From positions 23,529 to 87,528 of the forward strand of contig JAJDEN010000039.1 in NCBI GenBank assembly GCA_029259775.1: a DNA stretch of 64,000 bases, written 5' to 3'. The position numbers and the translations under genes were made by a program. Origin of the DNA: Planctomycetota bacterium (GTDB lineage Bacteria > Planctomycetota > PLA2 > JAEUHO01). The notes beneath the pieces were generated by a model, which saw only the letters and a list, made by a program, of their open reading frames with translations, was not told where the DNA came from and made no database searches. This document shows, one piece after another, positions 1 through 9,178 of this stretch (positions are counted from its first letter, which is position 1; each line of letters starts with the position of its first letter).

Positions 1-174
1 CGCGCGCACCTTGCCCTTGGCGTCGACGATCTCAAGAGCGCTCGCTCGCAGCGTGTCGCCGGGCGCGGCGTTGGCGCTGCGCATGTCCATGAACACCGCT
101 ACGGCCGCGAAGGCGCCTCCGGCTGCCATGCAGCCCATGACCATCAACGCTACGAGGAACTGCTTGCCGCTCAT
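1..174 (-). CDS. Exported or membrane-anchored hypothetical protein, N-terminal part (runs off window)
   Basis: Only the first 58 codons are present; the gene leaves the window at base 1. The ATG at 174 has a GGAGG about 8 bases upstream, which fixes the start. Residues 6-28 form one long hydrophobic segment, either a signal peptide or a membrane anchor. A short charged, Ala-rich stretch follows, ending in A-L-E-I-V-D-A-K-G-K-V-R-A. That ending resembles the start of a small beta-rich extracytoplasmic domain, but I do not recognise the family. It lies on the same strand as the zinc-ribbon gene upstream and may be the last gene of that group. Confidence 0.7.
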   Translation of the reverse strand, partial: MSGKQFLVALMVMGCMAAGGAFAAVAVFMDMRSANAAPGDTLRASALEIVDAKGKVRA

Positions 175-224
175 TGGGGAGACCTCCGGGCGCATGCGCG
201 CTGTCGGAGTCTACGGCTCCCGTC

Positions 225-548
225 CTACTCGTGGTGCCACCAGATACGGAACTTCGTGGCGATCCACCAAACGAGCGCGACACCGAGGACCGCGTAGGGC
301 GTGGCGCTGGGCTGCACGTCCAACGTGGGATCCCTTGCCGACGCGTAGTCGGAGATGGACCAGATCAGCCCGACGATGAGTACGAGCGAACTCAGCAACT
401 GGTGAAGCTTGAGACGCTTGCTCGTCAGTTCGGTGGTGCGCACCGGCGTGCCGACCCTCTGCGTCGCCTGCGGTGCTCCGCAGTGCGGGCAACCGACGGC
501 CGCCGTCGATACCTGCCCACCGCACTCGTAACACGCTGCCAGTGCCAT
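225..548 (-). CDS. Small zinc-ribbon membrane protein
   Basis: A 107-residue protein. Near the N-terminus it has C-Y-E-C-G-G and, after ten residues, C-P-H-C-G: a four-cysteine zinc ribbon of the type placed at the cytoplasmic end of small membrane proteins. Two hydrophobic segments follow, around residues 50-66 and 84-97, ending in a His/Trp-rich tail. No enzymatic motif is visible, so the function is unknown. It begins 18 bases after the hldE stop on the same strand and is probably co-transcribed with the LPS-related genes. Confidence 0.8.
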   Translation of the reverse strand: MALAACYECGGQVSTAAVGCPHCGAPQATQRVGTPVRTTELTSKRLKLHQLLSSLVLIVGLIWSISDYASARDPTLDVQPSATPYAVLGVALVWWIATKFRIWWHHE

Positions 549-566
549 GCCCGTTCCCCGTCGTAG

Positions 567-2033
567 CTACTGCTCTCGGATGCGGGCCACGAGGCCCGTG
601 GTGCTGCGACCCTCGTGCAGATCGATCAGCACGACCGAGCCGCCGTGGGCCTCGACAAACTCACGGCCCTCGACCACCTGGTTCGCGTAGTCGGCACCCT
701 TGACGAGCACATCGGGCTGCACCTGCTCGACGAGCGGCGTCGGTACGTCTTCTTCGAAGACCACCACGTGATCCACCGCCGCCAGCGCGGCCAGCACATC
801 GACGCGGTCCTGGACGCCGTTGAGCGGACGTCCCTCGCCCTTGAGGCGCGTGACGCTGTCGTCCGAGTTCAGGCCGACGACGAGCACGTCGCCCTGCGCC
901 TTGGCCTCGGCCAAGTAGCGCACGTGGCCGGCGTGGAGGATGTCGAAGCAGCCGTTGGTGAACACGACGCGCTTCTTCGCGGCGCGGTGCCGCGCGGTGA
1001 CGGCTGCGATCTCACTGCGCGCAACGTGCTTGGCCGCGAGGCCCTCGACGCCGAGCGCCAAGCGATCGGCGATCTCCTCGCGCGTGACCGGCACGACGCC
1101 GACGTGCTCGACCTCGAGACCGGCGGCCACGTTGGCCAGGGACGCGGCCTCGACCGGCGTCGCACCTGCGGCCAGCGCCATGCCGAGGACGCTCACGACC
1201 ATGTCGCCCGCCCCGGTGACGTCGAACACCTCGCGCGGGGTGGTCGTGAGGTGCACGCCCTCTCCCCCGGCAGCCTTGAGGTACATGCCTTCGCGATCCA
1301 GCGTGACGAGCGCGAAGTCGAGCCCCGCCGTTGCAATGAGCGCATCGGCCGCTCGATCGGCGGCGGCGAGGTCGGTGACGTCGATGCCCGTGGCACGCGA
1401 CGCTTCGGACCGGTTCGGCGTGATGCAGGTTGCGCCGTGGTAGCGACGGAAATCGCTGCCCTTGGGATCGACGATGACGTGCACACCTGCCGCACGCGCG
1501 GCGCCGATGAGCTCGCTGACCAAGGCGTCGCTGAGCGCGCCCTTGCCGTAGTCGCTGACGATGACGGCCCCGACACCATCGATCAGTTCGAGGACTCTCG
1601 CGCGCAGGGCGGCGTCGGTCGCATCAGACACCGGACCGACCGTCTCCTCGTCCACGCGCAGGACTTGCTGGTCCGTGGAGTGGCTGCGGGCGAGATGCCG
1701 CGTCTTGACGCCGGTCCGGCGACCGTCCTCGGCGATGGCATCCAACGCAACGCACGCAGCCGCACACAGCGCCGCGACGCGTGCCGCGCCCTTGTCGGCA
1801 CCGAGCACGCCGACCAACGTCGTCTGCGCGCCGAGCACGGCGGTCATCTGCGCCACGGAGCCGGCACAGCCGAGGCGCTCTTCCTCCCTCTCGACCCGCA
1901 ACACCTGGATCGGCGCCTCCGGACTGATGCGCTCCACCGCGCCGGTCAGGTAGCGATCGAGCACGATGTCCCCGACGACCAGCACGCGCGGATCGCCCAG
2001 CGTGTTCAGGACCTGCGGCAGGGGGCGGTTCAT
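567..2033 (-). CDS. hldE: Bifunctional heptose-7-phosphate kinase / heptose-1-phosphate adenylyltransferase HldE
   Basis: HldE carries out two steps in making ADP-heptose, the donor for the LPS inner core. The N-terminal part (about residues 1-320) is a PfkB/ribokinase-type kinase with the C-terminal signature V-T-G-A-G-D, containing the catalytic Asp. The C-terminal part (from about residue 355) is a nucleotidyltransferase with F-T-N-G-C-F-D-I-L-H-A-G-H, carrying the HxGH motif. At 488 residues it matches the fused two-domain form. Its ATG overlaps the stop of the upstream gene by four bases (ATGA), so the two are probably translationally coupled. The nearby acyltransferase and the heptosyltransferase at 48.4 kb support a complete LPS pathway. 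Confidence 0.95.
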   Translation of the reverse strand: MNRPLPQVLNTLGDPRVLVVGDIVLDRYLTGAVERISPEAPIQVLRVEREEERLGCAGSVAQMTAVLGAQTTLVGVLGADKGAARVAALCAAACVALDAIAEDGRRTGVKTRHLARSHSTDQQVLRVDEETVGPVSDATDAALRARVLELIDGVGAVIVSDYGKGALSDALVSELIGAARAAGVHVIVDPKGSDFRRYHGATCITPNRSEASRATGIDVTDLAAADRAADALIATAGLDFALVTLDREGMYLKAAGGEGVHLTTTPREVFDVTGAGDMVVSVLGMALAAGATPVEAASLANVAAGLEVEHVGVVPVTREEIADRLALGVEGLAAKHVARSEIAAVTARHRAAKKRVVFTNGCFDILHAGHVRYLAEAKAQGDVLVVGLNSDDSVTRLKGEGRPLNGVQDRVDVLAALAAVDHVVVFEEDVPTPLVEQVQPDVLVKGADYANQVVEGREFVEAHGGSVVLIDLHEGRSTTGLVARIREQ

Positions 2034-3034
2034 GCCGCCCCCCCCGCTGCTGCATCCGAGGCGGCAGCTGCGGCATGCGCGAGGATGGCGAGACGCAGCA
2101 ACGGCACGACGTACTCGTGCTGGCCGGCGATGTCATAGCCCTTGGCGGCGGGACGCTCGAGAACGTTCACGCGCGGCCGATAGTGGCGCAGCATATCGAG
2201 GTTGCCCGTCGTGATGGCGAGCCGTCGGGCGTCGCCGGTCTCGTCGGTGCTGGCCTTCTGCGCGAGGTCATTGTGGACGATCGCCACCGCCTTGAGAAAC
2301 ACCTCGGGCAGGATGACGGCGCTGCCCACGTTGACGTAGACGCCGCCGTCGAGCCCCTCGACGAGGCCGGCAAGGCGCAGGAAGTCCCGGTGGGTCGCGG
2401 CGCCGAGGGCAGCACCGTCGCAAGCCGGGTGCATGTGCACGGTGTCCGTGCCGATCGCGACGTGCACGGTGACAGGGATGTCGTGCTTGGCGGCGTGGCA
2501 GAGGATCGAGAGCTCGGCGTTGGGTGCTTCGCGGTCGATCAGCTCGCGACCGAGCGCGGTGCCGAAGCCGATGTTCTCGGCCTGGGCTCGTTCCGCGCAG
2601 TCGGCGAAGAGGCGCCCGGTGTCGTCCGCGGTGCCGTAGGTGCCCTCGAAGAGTCCGCCGCCGACGTCCTCGGACGTGCTGCCGGTGAGCGCGACCTCGC
2701 TGTCGTGGATGGCGGCAGCGCCGTTCATCACGAACCCGTGGCCGAAGCCGCGAGCGGTGAGATCATTGAGCAGGGGCCCGAGGCCGACCTTCACGACGTG
2801 GCCACCCAGGCCCCAGAGGGTCCGGGGAGCACCGGCGATGGCGCCGGCGAGGCCGCGCAGCTTGCGGACGCCCAGGAAGTCAGGCAGCGCAGCGAGGAAG
2901 GCCGAGGCCGGAGCCTCCAGATCGACGGGCGTGGCGAAGCGGTCGGTCTCGACGAGGTGGCCGCGGCCCTCCAGCGGAGCGGGCTGGAAGCGCGCAGGGT
3001 CGAACGGCGGCTGGGGGTCGGGTCGGTCGGCCAT
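2030..3034 (-). CDS. Deoxyhypusine synthase-like protein
   Basis: A 334-residue soluble protein with no signal peptide. Glycine-rich stretches such as G-L-G-G-H-V-V-K-V-G-L-G and V-Y-V-N-V-G-S-A-V-I-L-P-E-V-F-L-K-A resemble the bacterial branch of the deoxyhypusine synthase-like, DHS-type NAD-binding fold. This assignment is from memory of family patterns, not an alignment. Bacteria lack hypusinated eIF5A, so the substrate is likely different and is unknown. The gene sits between the acyltransferase (13 bases upstream) and hldE (4-base overlap), which suggests a link to envelope sugar or lipid metabolism. The reading frame is certain; the family call is moderate. Confidence 0.6.
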   Translation of the reverse strand: MADRPDPQPPFDPARFQPAPLEGRGHLVETDRFATPVDLEAPASAFLAALPDFLGVRKLRGLAGAIAGAPRTLWGLGGHVVKVGLGPLLNDLTARGFGHGFVMNGAAAIHDSEVALTGSTSEDVGGGLFEGTYGTADDTGRLFADCAERAQAENIGFGTALGRELIDREAPNAELSILCHAAKHDIPVTVHVAIGTDTVHMHPACDGAALGAATHRDFLRLAGLVEGLDGGVYVNVGSAVILPEVFLKAVAIVHNDLAQKASTDETGDARRLAITTGNLDMLRHYRPRVNVLERPAAKGYDIAGQHEYVVPLLRLAILAHAAAAASDAAAGGAA

Positions 3035-3047
3035 GAGGAGGAGAATG

Positions 3048-4031
3048 CTACCGGAGCGGGCTCGGCTTCCGTGCTTCCGTGAGGGGATGGCCCTCAGGCC
3101 AGAGCCGGGCGTAGGAGGGCTGACCGGGCTCGCTGCGGTCCCGGCCCGGGGGGCGCGTCTTCCAGCGCCTATGGACCCAGTTGTATTGCCCCGGCTCGCG
3201 GCGCACCCAGGCCTCCAACCGCCCGTTGAGACCAGATGTCAGGGCTTTCACGGCCTCATCGCCTTCCCCAGCGCCCGCCACGTCCAGCCGCTCGAGATGG
3301 ATGTCGAAGCAGGCAGGACCTTCGCCCCGGAGGCAGATGCCCAGGTAGAGAGGCGCGCCCAGCCGGACGGCGATGGCCGCCGGCGTGGGAAACGTGGACG
3401 CTTCGAGCCCGAAGAAGGGGACGAAGATGCCGTGGCGGCCGGCATTCTGATCGGCCAGCAGGGCCACCCAGCCGCCTTCCTTCACCGTCCGGAGGGCGTC
3501 TTTCAGGCCCCCGGTCTTGCGGATGAGGTGTTTTGCGCCTCCCCGGCGGCGCTCCAGCCAGCGCTCCAGGGCTGGATTGCCCAGCGGCCGGGCCATGGCG
3601 CGCAGCGGGACGCCACGGTGGCGCACGCCGAAGGCCCCCACCTCCCAGTTGCCGAGGTGGGCTGTGACGATGACCCCGCCGCGGCCCTCGGCGTGGTCCT
3701 GCTCGAGCTGGTCCCAGTCCCCGTGGAAGGCCAATCGCTTCGCCGCGCCGGCGGGCGTACCGAGCAGGCGCTCGGCCAGGCCGATCTCGACGACGACGCG
3801 CGCCAGGCTGCGGCACGCCGCACGGCCCAGACGCTTGCGTTCCTTGGGGTCATGCTCGTCGCCGAAGGCGATGCGCAGGTTCTCGTCGACGATGGCCCGG
3901 CGTGAGGGCGAGAGCATCCAGCCGAGGCCGCCCAGCCGATCGGCCAGCCAGAGCAGCAGCCGGGCGGGCAGGATCCGGCAGCAGAGGCTCAGGCAGCCGA
4001 CGCCGAGGGTGGAGAGGACACGCACGGCCAC
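3048..4031 (-). CDS. LpxL/HtrB-type lysophospholipid (lipid A) acyltransferase
   Basis: A 327-residue protein of the LpxL/HtrB/WaaM family, which adds secondary acyl chains to lipid A precursors at the inner membrane. The acyltransferase core is visible: H-L-G-N-W-E around residue 124, with the catalytic His of the HX4-D/E motif, then L-L-A-D-Q-N-A-G and V-P-F-F-G-L-E-A-S-T-F-P-T-P. A hydrophobic N-terminal segment gives the membrane anchor. The listed start is GTG at 4031. A second in-frame GTG at 4025 has better spacing from an AGGA and could be the true start. It is the first gene of a minus-strand group with the DHS-like gene and hldE. Confidence 0.88.
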   Translation of the reverse strand: MAVRVLSTLGVGCLSLCCRILPARLLLWLADRLGGLGWMLSPSRRAIVDENLRIAFGDEHDPKERKRLGRAACRSLARVVVEIGLAERLLGTPAGAAKRLAFHGDWDQLEQDHAEGRGGVIVTAHLGNWEVGAFGVRHRGVPLRAMARPLGNPALERWLERRRGGAKHLIRKTGGLKDALRTVKEGGWVALLADQNAGRHGIFVPFFGLEASTFPTPAAIAVRLGAPLYLGICLRGEGPACFDIHLERLDVAGAGEGDEAVKALTSGLNGRLEAWVRREPGQYNWVHRRWKTRPPGRDRSEPGQPSYARLWPEGHPLTEARKPSPLR

Positions 4032-4215
4032 ATCCTAGGCCGCAGACCGCCTCCCTACCTCCAACAGGAGCCTGGCTCGATTTCGTCATCGTTGCCCGGG
4101 CTGCGCGCGGCCGTTCGGTGCGCCTCCCGCAACGTGGTGAAATCGCGAGCCTGGCTCCGTATCCCGTGCACGGCCCCACGCGGGTCGAGCGCCGCCCCGC
4201 GCTACACTCCCGCAC

Positions 4216-4533
4216 GTGGCCAAGAAGAAGAACGACCTCCCGGACTACGAACGCCCCACGATGGACTTCGAGCGCGAGGCCGACATCGGGCCCGGCGCGG
4301 GCCAATGGGCGGCCGTAGGCATCGAATTCGCCATCTACGTGGCCCTGTTCTTCCTTGGCGGCAGGTGGCTCGATGGGAAGTTCGGCTGGGACCCTTGGGG
4401 TGCTGCGATGGGCGGTCTTCTGGGGGCTTGCATGGGCATGTACATGCTCATCCGGCGTGTCATGCGCGCCGACAAGTCGGCCCAAGAAGCGAGCGAGGCG
4501 AAGCGTGATGGACCGCCCAAGGGCGGCGCCTGA
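4216..4533 (+). CDS. atpZ: AtpZ-type small membrane protein heading the ATP synthase operon
   Basis: A 105-residue protein starting at GTG 4216. It has two predicted membrane helices, about residues 35-52 and 62-80, with a conserved G-R-W-L-D-G-K-F turn between them. This two-helix layout with the W-L-D turn is typical of the AtpZ family (DUF4405/AtpI-AtpZ), which is encoded just before F1Fo genes and is linked to assembly or cation supply. The tail is charged and cytoplasmic. It is the first gene of the atp operon and is followed 34 bases later by the AtpI-like gene. Confidence 0.85.
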   Translation: MAKKKNDLPDYERPTMDFEREADIGPGAGQWAAVGIEFAIYVALFFLGGRWLDGKFGWDPWGAAMGGLLGACMGMYMLIRRVMRADKSAQEASEAKRDGPPKGGA

Positions 4534-4567
4534 CCCCTTCCCGCGCGACGCGCGAGAAGGACACAGC

Positions 4568-5077
4568 GTGAGCTCACCGGCGACGTGCTACCTTCCGAAG
4601 GCCATCATCCTGGCTGTCCTCGTGACGGCCGTTGGCTGGTGGCCCGCCGGGGCCTGGATGGGCGCGTCGGGCCAGTACGCCCTCCTGGCGGCCGCGGGCA
4701 TCTGTCTCGTCGGCGCGGTCATCGCGCGCCTTGCCGCGAAGGCCCTGGAGGGGCTCGACCCGAGTCCGGACGCAGGTGCGCGGGGCATCCAAGCAGGCAT
4801 TGCCGTCCGCCTCCTCGCCACCCTCGCGATGTCCCTTCCGGTGTTCGTCTGGGAGCCCGTTCCCGGGATGCCGTTCGCCGCGTTCCTGGGCGCGCATTAT
4901 CTCGCGCACATGGTCTTGGAAGTCTTCGTGTCCGTGCGGGAGTTGAGCCAGAATCACGGCCCAACAAGGGTGTCCGCGCGCGAATCGCAGCCGGAAGGGA
5001 ATGCCTCGCAAGAGGTCGGTTCTCCTCCGACGGGACCTGAGTCGGAAGACGCCACCTCAACGTCCTCGGGAGCCTGA
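4568..5077 (+). CDS. AtpI-like ATP synthase accessory membrane protein
   Basis: A 169-residue protein in the position of atpI. I chose GTG 4568 because AGAAGGA lies just upstream; the reading frame is open further 5' but overlaps atpZ. Four hydrophobic segments can be seen, at about residues 10-26, 33-55, 78-96 and 98-118, the usual arrangement for the F-ATPase I subunit, which helps assemble the c-ring. The last 50 residues are hydrophilic and rich in Ser, Glu and Pro. Sequence identity to known AtpI is weak, so the call rests mainly on size, topology and position. Confidence 0.7.
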   Translation: MSSPATCYLPKAIILAVLVTAVGWWPAGAWMGASGQYALLAAAGICLVGAVIARLAAKALEGLDPSPDAGARGIQAGIAVRLLATLAMSLPVFVWEPVPGMPFAAFLGAHYLAHMVLEVFVSVRELSQNHGPTRVSARESQPEGNASQEVGSPPTGPESEDATSTSSGA

Positions 5078-5082
5078 AACGG

Positions 5083-5949
5083 ATGACCGCAGCACTCGAC
5101 CTCCTCGGGTCCAAGCTGGCAGCGTTCGGTGGCGTATTCCTGGCCGCGGGGGGTGACCCGCTGAGCCACACCCGCCCCCACAAGCTCGCGGACAGCGGCT
5201 TCTGGGCCGCGGTGAACAACCACATCCTCATGTTCGTCGTGGCGGCCCTGCTGCTCCTGATCTTCATCCCGATCACGGCTCGCAAGAAGGCACTCGTCCC
5301 GACGGGCTTCCGCAACTTCCTCGAGTCGATCCTCCAGTACATCCGCAACGAGGTCGCACGCCCCGCGCTCGGCAAGGACGCGGACAAGTTCGTCCCCTTC
5401 CTCTGGACGATGTTCCTGCTCATCCTCACGGCCAACCTGCTCGGGATGATCCCGTTCACGGACCTGGGCCAGCTCGCGCTGCAGGATCCGCACCTGCACA
5501 TCGGCGGCACCGCGACCGGCAACATCGGCATCACGGCCGGCCTCGCCCTCTGCGCGTTCATGCTGTTCCACTTCTCGGGCGTCGTCCGCCTCGGCCCGGG
5601 CCGCTATGCCAAGCACCTGCTGCTCGGCCACGGCCCGATCTGGCTCGCGCCGCTGTTCATCCCGATCGAGATCATCGGCGCGCTCGTCAAGCCGTTCGCG
5701 CTGGCCATTCGTCTCTTCGCCAACATGACCGGAGGGCACGTGGTGCTCGCCGTCTTGCTGGGGTTCGCCGTCACGGGCATCAAGATGGGCGTCGACGGCT
5801 CCGTTGGCATGTTCGGCGTGACGGTCGTCTCCGTGCTGGGCGCGGTCGCGATCAATCTGCTCGAGCTCTTCGTGGCCTTCCTGCAGGCCTACATCTTCAC
5901 GTTCCTCACAGCGCTCTTCTTGGGCGCGGCCATCCACCCGGAGCACTAG
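5083..5949 (+). CDS. atpB: F1Fo ATP synthase subunit a
   Basis: The proton-channel subunit of Fo, 288 residues with several membrane helices. The essential channel arginine is present in the motif A-I-R-L-F-A-N-M (Arg210, the same number as in E. coli), and the following Asn214 is also conserved. An upstream helix contains N-L-L-G-M-I-P-F, another family hallmark. The ATG is six bases after the stop of the AtpI-like gene. With subunit c it forms the ion path that drives ring rotation. Confidence 0.97.
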   Translation: MTAALDLLGSKLAAFGGVFLAAGGDPLSHTRPHKLADSGFWAAVNNHILMFVVAALLLLIFIPITARKKALVPTGFRNFLESILQYIRNEVARPALGKDADKFVPFLWTMFLLILTANLLGMIPFTDLGQLALQDPHLHIGGTATGNIGITAGLALCAFMLFHFSGVVRLGPGRYAKHLLLGHGPIWLAPLFIPIEIIGALVKPFALAIRLFANMTGGHVVLAVLLGFAVTGIKMGVDGSVGMFGVTVVSVLGAVAINLLELFVAFLQAYIFTFLTALFLGAAIHPEH

Positions 5950-6047
5950 CTCCAGGGAGCTGTCCGCCTCATTCATCCTCGTAGCAACATCTTCCCTTTT
6001 GAACACAGGCGCTCTTCCGAGCACCGCATTCCGGAGGAAACCCGATC

Positions 6048-6299
6048 ATGGGCCTCTTCTCGACCTTCTCGACCATCCTCGCCGAAATGTCCCTCAGCCC
6101 CCTCGTCGCCGTCGGCGCGGGTCTCGCGATCATCGGTGCCGGCCGCGGCATCGGCATGATCGGTGAGCGTGCCTGCGACGCGATCGGCCGTCAGCCCGAA
6201 GCGAAGGGTGCGATCCAGACCGCGATGATCATCTCGGCCGCGCTCATCGAGGGTGCGACGTTCTTCGCGCTCGTCATCTGCATGCTCGCCAACAAGTAG
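6048..6299 (+). CDS. atpE: F1Fo ATP synthase subunit c
   Basis: An 83-residue hairpin of two membrane helices, joined by the polar loop R-Q-P (residues 48-50). Helix 2 has the ion-binding carboxylate Glu68 in A-L-I-E-G-A-T. The residue after the Glu is Gly, not Ser or Thr, so the usual Na+-coordinating pattern is missing and proton coupling is more likely. Helix 1 has the packing motif G-A-G-R-G-I-G. A GGAGG precedes the ATG. The 98 bases before the gene could carry translation signals that raise c-subunit output. Confidence 0.97.
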   Translation: MGLFSTFSTILAEMSLSPLVAVGAGLAIIGAGRGIGMIGERACDAIGRQPEAKGAIQTAMIISAALIEGATFFALVICMLANK

Positions 6300-6403
6300 T
6301 CCGCCTTCGGGAGTCGAGAACACGCGCGGCGCAGAAGGTCTGCGTCGCGCGGATTCCACCCAGGCTCCCGGCCCCCTGTCTCGACGCGATGCGGAGGAGC
6401 GCC

Positions 6404-7051
6404 ATGCGCACCCTGTTCATCTTCGCTGTCCTTCTCGTGCTCTTCGGCGCGATCGCCTCCCCGGCGTTCGCGGGCGAAGCCGGTGCGAACGAAGACCCGT
6501 TGGGTCTCGAGGACATGCTCGACTACAAGACGATCCTCGTCTCGATCGTCGTCTTTGGGCTCCTGCTCATCGTGCTCTCGAAGACGGCCTGGCGGCCGAT
6601 CCTCGATGGCCTGCAGCAGCGCGAAGCGACGATCAAGAAGGCCCTCGACGACGCCGAAGCGGCGCACGCGAAGGCCAAGGCGCTCATCGCGGAGTACGAG
6701 GGCAAGATCGATGGGGCCCGCGAGGAATCGCAGGCCATCTTCGACGAAGCCCGTCGTGACGCAGGTGACATCAGCGCGCAGATCGAGGAGGACGCTCGCA
6801 CGCGTGCGGACGAGACGGTGGAGCGCGCCAAGCGCGAGATCAACCAGCTGACCACGAAGGCCTGGGACGGACTGGTGCGCGACGCGGCCGCCCTCGCGAC
6901 GGAGGCGGCTGGCAAGATCATCGAGCAGGAGCTCTCGGCCGATGGACACGCCGCCCTGGTCGCCGGGGTCGTGTCCAAGTTCTCCGAGTCACGCGGCGCC
7001 GGCTCACGCGCCGCGCCGACCGTGCCGCCCGTCGAAGGTGAGGACGCCTGA
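6404..7051 (+). CDS. atpF: F1Fo ATP synthase subunit b
   Basis: The peripheral stalk subunit. I chose the ATG at 6404, not 6389, because a GGAGGAG lies 4-10 bases before it. The 215-residue product begins with a hydrophobic segment ending A-S-P-A-F-A-G, which looks like a cleavable signal peptide. A membrane helix follows at about residues 43-62, and then a long charged coiled coil with A-x3-A-x2 heptads. A leader-bearing b subunit is seen in some lineages. It overlaps atpH by one base (TGATG). Confidence 0.93.
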   Translation: MRTLFIFAVLLVLFGAIASPAFAGEAGANEDPLGLEDMLDYKTILVSIVVFGLLLIVLSKTAWRPILDGLQQREATIKKALDDAEAAHAKAKALIAEYEGKIDGAREESQAIFDEARRDAGDISAQIEEDARTRADETVERAKREINQLTTKAWDGLVRDAAALATEAAGKIIEQELSADGHAALVAGVVSKFSESRGAGSRAAPTVPPVEGEDA

Positions 7052-7635
7052 TGTCCTCGACCCACGCAAGCCCCGGAAGCACGGGCTACGCCCGCGCGCT
7101 CGCCGAGGCCGTGGAGGCCGAAGGGGGCAAGGGCCTCCTGCAGGACGTCGGTAGCGTCCTCGCGGCCATCCACGACGCGTGGGAAGGCGATCGCACGCTG
7201 CGCAGCTACTTCCTCGCCACCGAGATCTCCCGTGCGCAGAAGCACGTCGCGATGGAGACACTGGTCGAGGGGCGCTTCCCGAAGCTGCTCGGCAACTTCC
7301 TGCGGCTGCTGCTCCAGCGCGGCCGCCTCGCGCTCATCCCGGAGATCGCCGGCGCCTACGCCACGATCCTCGACGAACGCCTCGGCCGCGTGCCCGTGAC
7401 CATCACGACGGCCGTGCCCGTACCGGAGAGCGACTTCCAGGCCTGGAAGGACGCGATCCGTAGCTCCGTGGGAGGCGACGCCGTCGTCACCCACGTGGTC
7501 AAGCCCGAGATCCTCGCGGGCGCCGTCATTCGTGTCGGCGACCGCATCGTGGACGGCAGCGCTCGCCGTCGCCTCAACGCACTCCACACCAGCATCATCG
7601 AGAGAGGAATGCAGCGACATGCGCTTCAATCCTGA
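7051..7635 (+). CDS. atpH: F1Fo ATP synthase subunit delta
   Basis: A 194-residue soluble protein of the delta/OSCP family, which joins the peripheral stalk to the top of F1. It starts Y-A-R-A-L-A-E-A-V. It ends with the family pattern [19 protein letters not shown]. Its start overlaps the atpF stop by one base, and its end overlaps the atpA start by 17 bases, so its translation is tightly linked to both neighbours. Confidence 0.93.
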   Translation: MSSTHASPGSTGYARALAEAVEAEGGKGLLQDVGSVLAAIHDAWEGDRTLRSYFLATEISRAQKHVAMETLVEGRFPKLLGNFLRLLLQRGRLALIPEIAGAYATILDERLGRVPVTITTAVPVPESDFQAWKDAIRSSVGGDAVVTHVVKPEILAGAVIRVGDRIVDGSARRRLNALHTSIIERGMQRHALQS

Positions 7636-9157
7636 AGAGATCACCTCGGTCATCCGCAAGGAGCTCGAACAGTTCGAGTCTTCGGTGGACGTATCCGAGG
7701 TCGGCACCGTCCTCGAAGTCGGCGACGGCATCGCCCGCATCTACGGCCTGGAAAAGGCCGCCGCGGGTGAGATGCTCGAATTCGAGAATGGCGTCCGCGC
7801 CCAGGTCTTCAACCTGGAAGCGGGCTCCATCGGCGCCGTCGTCCTGGGTGACGACAAGGAACTGCACGAGGGCATGACGATCCGTCGTACGGGTCAGCTG
7901 CTCGACGTGCCGGTCGGTCACGGTCTTCTCGGCCGTGTCGTCGACGCGCTCGGCAACCCGATCGACGGCAAGGGCCCGATCGAGGCCGAGACGCGCCGTC
8001 CGGTCGAGATGATCGCGCCGGGCATCGCCGGTCGTCAGCCGGTGACCGAGCCGCTCCAGACCGGCATCAAGGCCATCGACTCGATGACGCCCATCGGTCG
8101 CGGCCAGCGCGAGTTGATCATCGGCGACCGCAAGACCGGCAAGACAGCCATCGGCGTCGACACGATCATCAACCAGAAGTCCGAGAACGTTCACTGCTTC
8201 TACGTCGCCATCGGTCAGAAGGACTCGACGGTTGCGGGCGTGGTCGCGGACCTGCGCAAGGCCGGCGCCATGGACTACACGACCGTGGTCGTGGCATCCG
8301 CCGCGGCGCCTGCCCCGCTGCAGTACATCGCCCCGTACGCCGGCTGCGCGATGGCCGAGCACCTCATGTACAACCACAAGGCGCACACGCTTGTGGTGTA
8401 CGACGACCTCAGCAAGCAGGCCGTGGCGTACCGCCAGCTGTCGCTGCTTCTGCGTCGCCCGCCGGGCCGCGAGGCGTACCCCGGTGACGTCTTCTATCTC
8501 CATAGCCGGTTGCTCGAGCGCTCGGTGAAGCTCTCCGACGAGCTCGGTGCCGGCTCGCTGACGGCGCTGCCGATCATCGAGACGCAGGAGGGTGAGGTCT
8601 CGGCCTACATCCCCACCAACGTGATCTCGATCACGGACGGCCAGATCTACCTGCAGCCTGACCTCTTCCGCGCCAACATCCGTCCCGCCATCGACGTGGG
8701 CATCTCGGTGTCGCGTGTAGGTGGCGCGGCGCAGGTGAAGGCCATGAAGCACAAGAAGGTCGCCGGCGGCCTGCGCCTGAACCTCGCGGCTTTCCGCGAG
8801 CTCGAGGCCTTCGCCCAGCTCGGCACCGATCTCGATGCGACCACGCAGTCCCAGCTCGATCGCGGCCAGCGCATGGTCGAGATCCTCAAGCAGCCGCAGT
8901 TCCGCCCGATGCACGTCGTCGATCAGATCGCGATCATCTTCGCGGCCGCATCCGGTCACCTCGACAAGGTGGCGCTGAACAAGGTCGCTGACTACGAGGC
9001 TCGACTGCTGACCTACCTCGCCGACAACCACGCTCCCTTCAAGGAGAAGTTCGTCGCCAACCCCGTGCTCGATGACGAGAACGAGGCCGAGCTGGACCGC
9101 ATCTGCGCCCAGTTCACCGAGGCCTTCCTCGAGGGCAAGGCCCCTGACCCGCGGTGA
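7619..9157 (+). CDS. atpA: F1Fo ATP synthase subunit alpha
   Basis: The 512-residue alpha subunit of F1. The Walker A motif G-D-R-K-T-G-K-T is at residues 169-176. The C-terminal region contains [10 protein letters not shown], which includes the arginine finger that completes the beta active site. The start ATG at 7619 was preferred over an open extension upstream, because [10 protein letters not shown] matches the usual alpha N-terminus. The stop is followed at once by a strong hairpin (9159-9178). Confidence 0.98.
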   Translation: MRFNPEEITSVIRKELEQFESSVDVSEVGTVLEVGDGIARIYGLEKAAAGEMLEFENGVRAQVFNLEAGSIGAVVLGDDKELHEGMTIRRTGQLLDVPVGHGLLGRVVDALGNPIDGKGPIEAETRRPVEMIAPGIAGRQPVTEPLQTGIKAIDSMTPIGRGQRELIIGDRKTGKTAIGVDTIINQKSENVHCFYVAIGQKDSTVAGVVADLRKAGAMDYTTVVVASAAAPAPLQYIAPYAGCAMAEHLMYNHKAHTLVVYDDLSKQAVAYRQLSLLLRRPPGREAYPGDVFYLHSRLLERSVKLSDELGAGSLTALPIIETQEGEVSAYIPTNVISITDGQIYLQPDLFRANIRPAIDVGISVSRVGGAAQVKAMKHKKVAGGLRLNLAAFRELEAFAQLGTDLDATTQSQLDRGQRMVEILKQPQFRPMHVVDQIAIIFAAASGHLDKVALNKVADYEARLLTYLADNHAPFKEKFVANPVLDDENEAELDRICAQFTEAFLEGKAPDPR

Positions 9158-9158
9158 T

Positions 9159-9178
9159 GACGCCGCGCAAGCGGCGTC
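9159..9178 (+). terminator. Perfect hairpin between atpA and atpG (partial attenuator or processing site)
   Basis: Directly after the atpA stop codon, GACGCCGC and GCGGCGTC form a perfect 8-bp stem closed by a GCAA tetraloop. There is no T-tract behind it. A pyrimidine-rich stretch with repeated TTCCAC follows (9185-9229). Since atpG, atpD and atpC still need to be expressed, this is more likely an mRNA-stabilising, processing or partial-attenuation hairpin than a full terminator. Confidence 0.55.

Noticed and set aside
6048..6299. Na+-coupled c subunit
   Set aside because: The residue after the ion-binding Glu68 is Gly, and no Ser/Thr or helix-1 Gln pattern for Na+ is seen, so proton coupling is the simpler reading.
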